This document shows, piece after piece, positions 24,437 to 32,128 of a stretch of DNA of 32,128 nucleotides (positions are counted from its first letter, which is position 1; each line of letters begins with the position of its first letter). The stretch comes from Desulfovibrionaceae bacterium. Lineage in GTDB: Bacteria > Desulfobacterota > Desulfovibrionia > Desulfovibrionales > Desulfovibrionaceae. The position numbers and the translations under genes were made by a program. The DNA lies in NCBI GenBank assembly GCA_017454105.1, contig JAFTDR010000098.1, positions 1 to 32,128 on the forward strand, written 5' to 3'. The notes beneath the pieces were generated by a model. The model ran no database searches, was not told where the DNA came from, and saw only the letters and a program-made list of their open reading frames with translations.

Positions 24437-25196
24437 AAGATATCCTGCACATTGTTTGTATACCGCAAAGGCTGTCTTGACACCGTAAAACAAAATCGCA
24501 GCATAACGATTTCAGGCGCCAAGGTCACGCCAAAATTTTTCAAGCACATCATTTTTCAAGCACGTCAATTCGTTTCTCTTGGGCTTCCCAAGTGGCGCAA
24601 TACATATCAACGCTTGCATCTATGTATAGCTCCAAGGAGGTTGGAGGGCAACAATCTCTTGGAGGTTTTTGTTTATGCGGATTCCGTATAAAAATAGGTG
24701 TACATAGGGAGATTACCTCCCTGTTTGCATCTATTATGAAAATCTGCTAACCGACCCTTGACGGGTTCCTAAAAATGTGTCGCTTGGCTTCAAATTCCAA
24801 AGAAGTCAGGGGGATTGTATACCCGGCCGCATGATGATTGTACTCCGACAGGCGATGACGATCGGCCAAAAAGAGTCGGCATGGGAAGAATCATTGTGAT
24901 GACGAGTATACAGCTGCGTTTCAACCCACTCTATAGTGGGAAGACAAGCCGAAGCCCAAGGTGAACTATGGAGTGTGCGGGTACGTCAGAGAGTTGTGGC
25001 TGATAGGCTGCTTCGCATACTTGAGTTCTGTTGCTCGGGTAGATTCTTGATTTTTCTTTGCAGGAACGACTCTTGGGCGTCACAATGATTCTACCCGCGA
25101 CACGAAATGAGCCCTGTGGCAATTCATTGGCTTGCGTCGAAAAATCATTGCCGCTCTCGCACGTTTTTGTCAGTGTACGCGGAGAGCAGGTGCCAC
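24437..25196. other. Repeat-rich non-coding region
   Basis: No gene is supported. Two copies of the GAATCATTGTGACGCC repeat lie here, 24875-24911 (plus) and 25075-25108 (minus), in inverted orientation about 165 bases apart. A small perfect hairpin CCCACTCTATAGTGGG lies at about 24927. Confidence 0.5.
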
Positions 25197-26660
25197 TTAG
25201 CGTTTTAAGCCAAGCTCTTTCCAGACAGGTTCGAAATTGGCAGGCTTGAACCCCACGCATTTGGCGCGTTTTTTTTCATTGGCTTCAAGATCCTTGAGGA
25301 TCGCATGCACGTGTTGCACTTCATTAATTTTTTTTGCCGCTCGCCTTGGCGGTACATCAAGTAGGTATGTGGGGAAATCAGGCCAGATGGTTTGCCATGT
25401 TTCTTCAAGGAGAGCCGTCATGGCTGCCGTCAGGGTAAAGAGAGTGACAGGTCCAGTAAAACAGAGGCCGTTTTCTTCCTCCATTTTGCAGATGCTGTCG
25501 AGAGTGTCAGTGTACGAATCCTTGTAGGTTGCGCTTGTTTTTTCTTCGAGTATCTTTTGGACATACTGGGCGTGTGCGTTAGAGAGCGTCGCGGTAAGAA
25601 TTTGATTCTTCAGAATCGCTATATGTGCGAGTATCGGGGATTTTTGCCCTTTTGTGTCATAATCCCATGTTGATTTATCCACCTGGTAGAGATCTTTTAT
25701 TTTGTTGAGATCACGCCGGAACTGTTTTTTGTCCCTGCAGGTGTACCGCGTGATTACAACAGGGCAGCGATCCAGACTTTTCAGTGATCCTTGGGAGAAG
25801 GAAAAAAGCTCCTCTTGTCCGTCGTCCTCTATTTCCTCTTTTGTGTACTTGAAATTGTAGTACTTAAAGAGGTATTTTAGGGTTTCATCTGTAGTCAGCT
25901 TACAGATCTCTGTGTCATACTCGTAGGCTTTGTTGACCATGAGAGTATAGGTGATCGCACCAGCAACGCGCAGCCAAAGCTCCCTTGGGAAGGTTATGAT
26001 GCCGTTTGTGCAGCGCAGGCTGTTGTTGAAGTTGATAAGTCTAAGACCAACTATATCGCCTGCCTTGCAGCGATCCGCTGCGAGACCGGCGTAGATTGTC
26101 TGCGGCATTTTTCTAAGGTTGACAAGATCCCGTATCACCATGGTGTTGTCGCGGATGGACTTGATTTGGTAGAGACTCATATGCGTTGCGCGCAGCGCCA
26201 TGAGAAATTTCTCTTTTTCTGGTGTGATACGTATGGTGTTCTCGTCTGTCCCCTGTTGCTTGTCAGACGTATTGAGCGTATCATAGGTTGGGCGCTCAAG
26301 GCCATTGTCTTTTGGTGTCTCCTCGCAGTCTTTAAGTTCTTCAACATCCTCTACGCCATCAAGTAGAGAACCTACTTCTTCGTCGAATCCCTCATCGCGC
26401 TGCTCCTCAGCAACTGTTGTCTCAAAGAAAAGTTGCCGAAACGTTTTGTGCGTCTCCAGATCAAGCATGAGGAGATTAAGTTCGCAATGTACATTAAAGT
26501 CGTAGAACTGCAGCTCTTTAAACACCATCTCCTCTGTATTGCCCGTGGCCCAGAGCTTTTTCTCGAAGCAGAGCGTACTCTGCATTTTTACGAATTCTTT
26601 TCTTTCATCCTCCCGCTCTTGTCTCAGTTTGCTAATCGCATTTCTGTGTATTGTTGCCAT
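25197..26660 (-). CDS. Large protein of unknown function
   Basis: Predicted 487 residues, soluble, rich in charged residues, without signal peptide or membrane helix. The ATG follows AAAGGGA at about nine bases. An acidic, low-complexity stretch (about residues 85-145, EEQRDEGFDEEVGSLLDGVE onward) divides an N-terminal helical part from a larger C-terminal part. The latter has a basic/aromatic core (KYLFKYYNFKYTKEE) and the segment SPILAHIAILKNQILTATLS. No family was recognised. Length and regular codon use in an otherwise decayed region argue that it is under selection. A divergent region of about 390 bases lies upstream. Confidence 0.65.
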   Translation of the reverse strand: MATIHRNAISKLRQEREDERKEFVKMQSTLCFEKKLWATGNTEEMVFKELQFYDFNVHCELNLLMLDLETHKTFRQLFFETTVAEEQRDEGFDEEVGSLLDGVEDVEELKDCEETPKDNGLERPTYDTLNTSDKQQGTDENTIRITPEKEKFLMALRATHMSLYQIKSIRDNTMVIRDLVNLRKMPQTIYAGLAADRCKAGDIVGLRLINFNNSLRCTNGIITFPRELWLRVAGAITYTLMVNKAYEYDTEICKLTTDETLKYLFKYYNFKYTKEEIEDDGQEELFSFSQGSLKSLDRCPVVITRYTCRDKKQFRRDLNKIKDLYQVDKSTWDYDTKGQKSPILAHIAILKNQILTATLSNAHAQYVQKILEEKTSATYKDSYTDTLDSICKMEEENGLCFTGPVTLFTLTAAMTALLEETWQTIWPDFPTYLLDVPPRRAAKKINEVQHVHAILKDLEANEKKRAKCVGFKPANFEPVWKELGLKR

Positions 26661-27053
26661 GGATAGAATCCCTTTGCGATTGAAAGCGCGAGGCTATACA
26701 AAGTGACGCTCGCAGTATACATGAAAAACTGCACTGATTGGTATACTATCGCTCAAACTCTCACGGATGAAATCTTCTCTATCCGAAATATCTTCGGGTG
26801 CAAGTGTGGGGAGAGAGAGCATCATGCTCGCCGTGAGCGTAAGAGCTATGTGGAAGATATTTTCCGTCGTGAGTATAGATTTCCAGGCCTTGCTTCCTTT
26901 ACGCGCACGCTCGCTGACATAAGCCAAGATGCTCTGTATCGCGAGGCTTTCAGCTTCAACTCGCAGGGCTTAAACGATCACGAGGAAAATATTGGCTACT
27001 GTTTACGGAGAAGATGACGTATTTGTCAATATCTTTATTGAAAGCGAATTTCT
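26661..27053. other. Intergenic, doubtful frames
   Basis: A plus-strand frame of 104 codons (26703-27017, GTG start) and a minus frame of 77 codons overlap here; neither has a ribosome site or recognised product. TATAC/TATAG-rich boxes near 26690-26750 may be promoters for the divergent genes. Confidence 0.35.
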
Positions 27054-27440
27054 ATGTCCACACTTTGCCTTCCACATACTCCGCCAATGCTTCTCGTAAC
27101 CGAGCTTCTTTCCTGGTCAGAGGAAGGGGGAAAAGCTTTGGCCCATATTCTTCCCGACAATCCTTTTCTTTTGCCTTCAGGACTTCTTGAACGCTGCGCG
27201 CACGCCGAGCTTGTGGCGCAGTGTTTTGCCGCAGCGGCCGGCGCAGCTTCGGGTGCGAAGGACGGTTTTCTTGCCGGCGTGCGGGATCTTTCAGTCATAC
27301 ACGATGCCATGTGCCGCGATGTGCTGACCATAACGGCCAAAGCCGAGGCGAAAGTCGGGCCTATCGTGAGCTTGAGGGGATCGGTGTACCGAGCAGAACT
27401 TTGTCTTTCAAGTGTTGCTTTAAAAGTATATATACCCTGA
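27054..27440 (+). CDS. Hotdog-fold 3-hydroxyacyl-ACP dehydratase, ApeP/FabZ-like
   Basis: Predicted 128 residues. The start LCLPHTPPMLLVTELLSWSE matches the L-P-H-x-x-P-M-x-L opening of hotdog dehydratases of aryl-polyene clusters (ApeI/ApeP) more than classic FabZ (P-H-R-x-P-F). His8 is the likely catalytic residue. The helix ERCAHAELVAQCFAAAAG carries the expected acidic residue (Glu) in the E-x-x-A-Q pattern. GVRDLSVIHDAMCRDVLTIT fits the beta-sheet. It would remove water from 3-hydroxyacyl-ACP made by the FabG-type enzyme at 13880, the step missing from the cluster. It stands 7.5 kb away from the cluster across decayed DNA. The ribosome site is weak. Confidence 0.65.
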   Translation: MSTLCLPHTPPMLLVTELLSWSEEGGKALAHILPDNPFLLPSGLLERCAHAELVAQCFAAAAGAASGAKDGFLAGVRDLSVIHDAMCRDVLTITAKAEAKVGPIVSLRGSVYRAELCLSSVALKVYIP

Positions 27441-27971
27441 GGACCGTGAATCTCAAGGCGTTTTGAGTACAACGAGAATCTGCAATAGTATAGAAAAAAT
27501 TATACAAAGTTATACAAAAATATGTATAGTGATCGGTTTTAAATTTTCTTAAAAAAATCGCTTGATACGTCCGAGAACTTGTACTATCGTATTCTCAGAC
27601 ACACATGGCTACAAGCATTACGCTTGAAAAAAAGTTTCTTTTTAAGAATGGTACTGCCCAGGGTATACCACGGTCTCGTACTGGAAAGATGTGCCCAGAT
27701 GCAGAATGTATGTATCCGCTTGCGGGTCGACTTCCAGTCATTGTCGACAAAAAAGCAGAAGAGATGCCCCAAAGTCGACTGAAAGACGCATACCAGTGTC
27801 ACCACGTGAGCGGGAATGTATAGGATCGCGATTGTGTTTTTGCGCGATCACGCTGAAAACAAAGGCCGTCGTATACGACGCGGAGCTCTCCCACTGCCTG
27901 TGGGAGTCTTCTGGATGCGCCCCGTGAGTAAACCGGCTGAGATTGCATTGGTAGAGCAGAAGGAGTTTTCC
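27441..27971. other. Intergenic, AT-rich box repeats then a possible leader
   Basis: Near 27489-27530 the sequence has repeated TATAC/TATAG boxes, including two direct copies of TTATACAAA. One GTATCCGCTTGC variant lies near 27712. A hairpin CTCCCAC-TGCCT-GTGGGAG sits at about 27886. No gene is supported. Confidence 0.4.
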
Positions 27972-28382
27972 ATGCGCTATACACTTATAGCTCTTTTGTT
28001 GTGTTCTCTTATGCTTTCCGTCGCATGCCGCGCTGGAAAGCCAATCCATAGCTATGACTACGCACTTGAGCAAAGCCGCGTGTCGAGGTCTTCGTCGCAT
28101 ATCATGCGTGATGCTATTGTTCAGGCATGCGTGCAATGCGGCTGGAGGGCGGTGGAAACACACAAAGGGCTGATTGAGGCTTCTATTATTGTGCGGGGAA
28201 GACATACAGTTGTTGTTTCAATTCCCTATACAGCCAGTCATTATGAGATCAAATATAAGTCCAGTGTCAATATGGGATACAAGGTTGAAAACGGCCAGGC
28301 GATCATTCATCCGAACTACAATAAATGGACTCAACGTCTCGACTCAACAATTCAAGTCAATCTAGCCGCTAAAGTGATTTAA
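27972..28382 (+). CDS. Putative outer-membrane lipoprotein
   Basis: Predicted 136 residues. MRYTLIALLLCSLMLSVAC has a short basic start, hydrophobic core and a lipobox (L-S-V-A-C19), so the mature protein is anchored by a lipid on Cys19. The rest (residues 30-136) has a helical start and then beta strands (VVVSIPYTASHYEIKYKSS) typical of small periplasmic domains; no family name can be given. AAGGAG eight bases before the ATG fixes the start; the frame is open 52 codons further upstream. It lies between the hotdog dehydratase and the LolA-like gene, so it may have belonged to the same export-related set, but this is only position-based. Confidence 0.75.
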   Translation: MRYTLIALLLCSLMLSVACRAGKPIHSYDYALEQSRVSRSSSHIMRDAIVQACVQCGWRAVETHKGLIEASIIVRGRHTVVVSIPYTASHYEIKYKSSVNMGYKVENGQAIIHPNYNKWTQRLDSTIQVNLAAKVI

Positions 28383-29322
28383 ACACGTCTCGCGTATTTT
28401 CTCTTGAGAGTCGCAACCAGACTTTGCCCAAACTTTTTTTTGCCAATCATTTTATAAAGAATAGTCCACACTTTCGAATACGGATAAAGGTCTGAAGGTC
28501 AATGAGCGTGTGCCTTCAAGACTATGCGTGGTGGCCTCACTTGTTTGTGGCGCACCGTCGCCGCCTTTGGAGTCATTGTGCGATCTGTTTCACCTTGAAG
28601 TTTCGAAGGACGAGATACGCAGTAGATTGACGAACAGGCAAGGGTGCGAGCGTACCCTTGCCGCCAAAGGGAGAAAAAGGCACTCGACTGCATACTGTTT
28701 TTTCGATGATAGGAATTGAAAATAGCAGACTTAAGTGTTGATCCCGTTCGCAAAAAGGTCAGTTTGTTTCTGGCTGGAGTAGAGATTGATCGGTATGGGA
28801 AGATCTTTGGCAGCAAGGCCTTAGGGGTACGAAAAGACGACACTATTTCTGCATGCACTGTCGATGGGTGGGGCCACCAGACGATGCAATGCGGAAGGCA
28901 GGCTTTTTTCACCTATTAGGTGTACTTTGCATCGCCGCGTACAGAGTGGATACGAGAGTCTCATTTGCGTGTTCCGATCAGAACAGTAGCTCTTGAATTG
29001 GTCCGGTTTGGCAGGATCGCTTGCGGTTGTGTGGTACAACGCGCTTGCGGACGACTCTGCACAGTTCTTGAGCGCCAGAGATTTGAAACGCACAATGGAT
29101 TTCCGTGCGGATTAAAACAGAGCCCAACGCAATTGCCAATATGGGAAGAATCTTTGTGCCGAGTGTTGACGAGCGCGCAGAGAGGGGCAATTGGTTGGTA
29201 CAGGGAAAATCACGGTGCCGCTGAGTATATTTTGGAAAAAAATAAGAGACGGCTTTGATGTTTACGTATACGAAAAGACACAAATAATCATATATTTATA
29301 TTTTTTAAAATTAAGGGTAAAT
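28383..29322. other. Repeat-rich non-coding region
   Basis: No gene is supported. It carries a reverse copy of the CAGAAACAAACTGAC repeat (about 28700-28775), diverged copies of the GAATCATTGTGACGCC repeat (about 29140 and 29198), and an inverted pair built on GGGTGCGAGCGTACCC near 28640-28657. Overlapping frames here are composed of repeats. Confidence 0.5.
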
Positions 29323-29542
29323 ATGGAAGGAATTAGATGTCCTCAATGTGGTTCAAGGGATACAATTTATAAAGAAAAATATAAATTTACAAAAAAAGGA
29401 TATATGTTCTTCAGGTATTATTGCAGATCCAGAAACAATTATTTTAACTTTAAAGATTTTAGTCGAAATTGCTAAATTTTTTATAAATAGATATAAAAAA
29501 TATTTATTTTGCAAAAAGTGTGGATTTTTTGGTGAAATTTAG
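29323..29542 (+). pseudogene. Frameshifted small zinc-ribbon protein
   Basis: The first frame (ATG 29323) gives MEGIRCPQCGSRDTIYKEKY and KFTKKGYMF. A second frame then gives SSGIIADPETIILTLKILVE and IAKFFINRYKKYLFCKKCGF before ending at 29542. Together they make a protein of about 73 residues with a CPQC knuckle and a CKKC knuckle. A single extra base near 29408 explains the break. The DNA is AT-rich, like other foreign-looking fragments here. The function is unknown; a zinc-binding fold is all that can be said. Confidence 0.5.
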
Positions 29543-29591
29543 AATAAATAAAAATACGTAACTCTTCTCGGGTATGATAGCGGGTACAAGT

Positions 29592-29610
29592 GGGATGCGC
29601 CTTGCATCCC
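29592..29610 (+). repeat. Perfect hairpin in the lolA leader
   Basis: GGGATGC pairs with GCATCCC around a GCCTT loop, 144 bases before the LolA-like start. There is no T tract, so it is unlikely to be a terminator. An ATCCC/GGGAT hairpin lies at a similar place upstream of gpsA (about 11627-11641). Confidence 0.5.
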
Positions 29611-29753
29611 TTGGGTGTATTGCTCTCACAGAAGATACGGCACAGTCAAACCGTGAACACAGTTTCGCAGCAATGAATACAAGAGACGGTACAAAGTGGA
29701 GGCAGCGTTTCCTCCCAGATTTCTGGTTTTGAGGTTTTCACGCTGAAAACGTA

Positions 29754-30386
29754 ATGAAGGGTTTACTAAAGGGTGTATTGACAGTTTTTCTCGCAGTTTT
29801 TCTATGCAATTCCGCACATGCGGGCTCGCTTCTTTCCGATTTGGCTGCGGCCTCTCAATCTATCCGCCTTCTCTCCGCGTCCTTTGTTCAAGAGAAGCGG
29901 ATGAGCGTTCTGACTCGCCCGCTTGTTTCGGAGGGTATCTTCTGTCTTGCTCGAGAAGGGGGCGACGATGCCGTTCTCTGGCTCTATACAAAACCCTTGC
30001 CTACGGGCTTTCAATACCGCAAAGGCCACGGTGAGCTACTCGATGCGGCAGGGCGGGCCAGAAGGGCTTCAGTTGAGGAGGAAACGATTATTCGGGCAGT
30101 GGTGCAGAATGTGCGCGCCTGGATACACGTTCAACCAGAGGTTTTGCATACGCGGTACGTGATAACGGAAGAGCCGCCTGACACTCTCCTTCTTAGGCCA
30201 AGGCATCGTTCTTTCTTTGCTGCAATGCGTGTTCAGACGGATTCCGCAAGGCGGCATCTGCGTTCTCTTTCTTTTGAAGAAAGTAATGGTGACACGTTAG
30301 ACTTGACGTTCTCAGACACGCGTGTGAACGGGGATTTGCCTAACGTATGCGCGCGGATAGCGCCCAATATGCGGGAGTCCCCATGA
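29754..30386 (+). CDS. LolA-like periplasmic lipoprotein/lipid carrier
   Basis: Predicted 210 residues with a signal peptide (MKGLLKGVLTVFLAVFLCNS, cleavage after AHA at 23). SASFVQEKRMSVLTRPLVSE (about 42-61) fits LolA-type proteins, especially the variants of aryl-polyene clusters with F-x-Q-x-K...R-P-L-x-S-x-G. The fold is an open beta-barrel that carries a lipid moiety across the periplasm. The rest is less conserved. With the acyl-chain genes nearby it may carry the polyketide-like lipid rather than lipoproteins; housekeeping LolA function is the alternative. Its leader shares an element with that of gpsA. The ribosome site is poor (CTGAAAACG). Confidence 0.7.
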   Translation: MKGLLKGVLTVFLAVFLCNSAHAGSLLSDLAAASQSIRLLSASFVQEKRMSVLTRPLVSEGIFCLAREGGDDAVLWLYTKPLPTGFQYRKGHGELLDAAGRARRASVEEETIIRAVVQNVRAWIHVQPEVLHTRYVITEEPPDTLLLRPRHRSFFAAMRVQTDSARRHLRSLSFEESNGDTLDLTFSDTRVNGDLPNVCARIAPNMRESP

Positions 30387-31684
30387 CGTTTTTTGTCTTC
30401 CAGGGTGAGAGACATGCTTTCATGCGATAATGGCAGGATTTATTGCCAGCCAGAAGAAAAAAGACTTGACAAGAGGGAAGAGCGCTCTATTGCTGGCTTT
30501 TTATTGGTATACCGTCAGGATATGTTGGACTTATGACAGTTATGGTGTCGACATAAAGATTGTCCTTTTGGCAAGAGGCTCTCTTGTCTGGTACGACGAA
30601 CCCAAAGATCCCTCAACCTTTTTTCAACTAGGAAATGCTTTGCCGTTCTTGGCTACAGCAGCTTGCGTACACCAAAACCTAAGGCTCTTAGCGAAACCAG
30701 CCAGATATACTCGACGTCGCAAAGACTCTCCCCCAAGACATGAAGTTAGCTTAAGCGGCTGCTGACCCAATTGGCTCTCCCTTAGTTTCTCGAAAGAAAA
30801 TTATTATGCGGCCAGGTAAAGTAGCCTGGACGAGAGGGAGTTTCTTTGCAAGCGTCTTTCTTCGAAATGTCCATAAGAACATTTCGCAAGGTGAATGTCG
30901 TTGCCAAAAGCTGATACCTTGGCTTTTCTAAAATTTCCTATCTTTTAGTGCAGGCCACGCAGCAGTGTGGTCTGCACTTGGGCTGCGCATGACAAACCTC
31001 GCTTGCGGTTTTCCTGTGTGGTCTCTTGCCTTTGTTTCTCCGCCTTTTCTACGGCTTGCAAATATACTCACGACGCCAAAGATGTTCCTCCCTCCTCATG
31101 GGTCCGTCGAATTATTGGGTAGTGCCAAAAAAGATAGGGATGGAATAAGAACGTCCCAAGGTTCTGGCTCCTTCGAAAAAAAATGGTTCTTCGTTATGAG
31201 TCGTGGGCAGCTCCACTCTCGCGCTGCGTGGTTTTCGGCGTCCTCTCGTTTGCGCGGATTTGCCCGCCGCGCGCGGCGTACCCGATGGACCTTGGCGCGC
31301 CTTCGAAAGTCATTTCTTTGTGAGATCTGCTTAACGTAATCCGCTTCCAAGGGAGCCAGCAAAAGCCTTTCGTCCGAAGGACTAGAGCCTCTTGACCTTC
31401 GCGAGATCGGCGGACAGTCAAGGCCGCGTGAGCTAGAGAGCGTACCCTTGGACTTCCAAAGCTCGCAAGGTAGAAAAAGGCGTTCGATGCGGCCCCAAGG
31501 AAGCTTCGCAGGTTTCGCTTAAGCAGGTTTTTCTGCTGAAGACCGACAACAAAGGTGAGATGCAAAAGAGGGGAGCCGACGGGGAATGCCGCTCTCTGCC
31601 CGTAGCGTTTTTATCCACGGCACCTATCGAAGATTCTGTTTTGGACTTTCACCCTACAGATACTGCCCTTACCGGGTACACAAA
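30387..31684. other. Long non-coding region before the CRISPR array
   Basis: No gene is supported; frames of 60-125 codons overlap on both strands without family features. It contains TATACTCG/ACGTC and ACTCACGACGCC motifs related to the ends of the dispersed repeats (about 30707, 31068), a hairpin CGAAATGT/ACATTTCG at 30864-30887, and GAGCGTACCCTTG shared with 28648. No cas gene or leader is seen. Confidence 0.5.
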
Positions 31685-31728
31685 AGAGCCTTACGAGCAA
31701 TTCTCGTAAGGCTCTTTTTCTTTTTTAC
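31685..31728. terminator. Strong hairpin next to the CRISPR array
   Basis: A perfect 13-bp stem (AGAGCCTTACGAG with CTCGTAAGGCTCT, loop CAATT) has T-rich DNA on the right and TTTTGTG after the stem on the minus strand, so it could act in both directions. It abuts the degenerate first CRISPR repeat, as expected for the trailer end of an array transcribed on the minus strand. Confidence 0.75.
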
Positions 31729-32128
31729 GTCGCAATCAATTTTTAAATCAGGTCTATTCCTACAAAAAGACGAATTTTGCATACATCCAACAACATCTGC
31801 GTCGTAATCCCTTTTCAAAACAGGTCTCTTTCAACGGGTTACAACTTGAAGCATTGGTGAACTTAAGCCCTAGATGTCGTAATCCCTTTCAAATCAGGTC
31901 AGTTTAAACGGAGAATTTAATTGACCACCTATTCGTGTACACGAGTCGTAATCCCTTTTTAAAACAGGTCTCTTTCAGCATTTGATACTGATAAGCACGA
32001 TTGCGGATTAGAATTTGCGTCGTAATCCCTTTTCAAAACAGGTCTCTTTCAACGGTGGCCTTTTTGTTAATTGAAGCTACTTCCGGTTTCGAGGTCGTAA
32101 TCCCTTTTCAAATCAGGTCTCTTTCAAC
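31729..32128. CRISPR. CRISPR array, six repeats in window, continues to the right
   Basis: Repeats are 35 bp, beginning GTCGTAATCCCTTTTCAAA and ending CAGGTCTCTTTCAAC on the plus strand. Copies: 31729-31763 (degenerate), 31801-31835, 31876-31909 (34 bp, diverged end), 31945-31979, 32019-32053 and 32094-32128. Spacers are 37, 40, 35, 39 and 40 bp and all differ. The repeat has only weak palindromy. Degeneration at the left marks the trailer; the leader and newer spacers are probably outside the window. On the minus strand the repeat ends GGGATTACGAC. The type cannot be assigned without cas genes; spacing and repeat length fit type I or III. Confidence 0.9.

Noticed and set aside
26703..27017. 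104-codon plus-strand frame before the hotdog dehydratase
   Set aside because: GTG start without ribosome site and no recognised family; may be real but cannot be supported.
27489..27530. Two TTATACAAA boxes resembling DnaA boxes
   Set aside because: They differ from the DnaA consensus, are only two, and no origin-associated gene is near; more likely an AT-rich promoter region.
31194..31565. 123-codon minus-strand frame near the CRISPR array as a cas fragment
   Set aside because: No Cas motif visible and no ribosome site.

Overview
This window looks like part of a reduced, mobile-element-scarred genome from the Desulfovibrionaceae or a close relative. That is inference, from the character of the pyruvate kinase with its adjoining HD-GYP gene, GpsA, the MuiA/DUF4139 protein and the acyl-chain genes, recalled without a database search. 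Many genes are broken by frameshifts, coding density is low outside a central block, and AT-rich islands interrupt a moderately GC-rich background. This pattern would suit a host-restricted or endosymbiotic member of the group. No tRNA or rRNA gene was recognised.

Layout. Positions 1-4060 are mostly relics: the 3' part of an Rpn-type nuclease/transposase gene, an orphan IS200/IS605-like right end, a small acidic protein, a decayed phage-type gene, a hicB antitoxin with a frameshifted hicA toxin, a decayed IS607-type recombinase and a short NrdD-tail protein. Positions 4100-13760 are the metabolic block: 6-phosphogluconolactonase, a membrane-anchored unknown and a methyltransferase (all minus), then a secreted DUF4139 protein, pyruvate kinase, an HD-GYP protein, GpsA and an LRAT-like protein (all plus).

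Positions 13880-19499 are a tight acyl-chain cluster. It holds a FabG-type ketoreductase, two ketosynthases flanking a CrtI/phytoene-desaturase-like FAD oxidoreductase, an acyl carrier protein and a lysophospholipid-type acyltransferase broken at a run of ten T. The missing hotdog dehydratase (27054-27440) and a LolA-like carrier (29754-30386) lie 8-10 kb downstream. Together the set resembles aryl-polyene or ladderane-type systems, in which acyl chains are extended on an ACP, keto-reduced and dehydrated without an enoyl reductase, then moved to the outer membrane. A lipoprotein (27972-28382) lies between the two displaced genes.

Positions 19500-31680 are otherwise mostly non-coding and hold several dispersed repeat families, a secreted Met-Lys-Asp repeat protein, an RNA 2',3'-cyclic phosphodiesterase, a large unknown protein and small AT-rich fragments. 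The right edge enters a CRISPR array (35-bp repeats, 35-40-bp spacers) that continues past the window. No cas gene is visible here.
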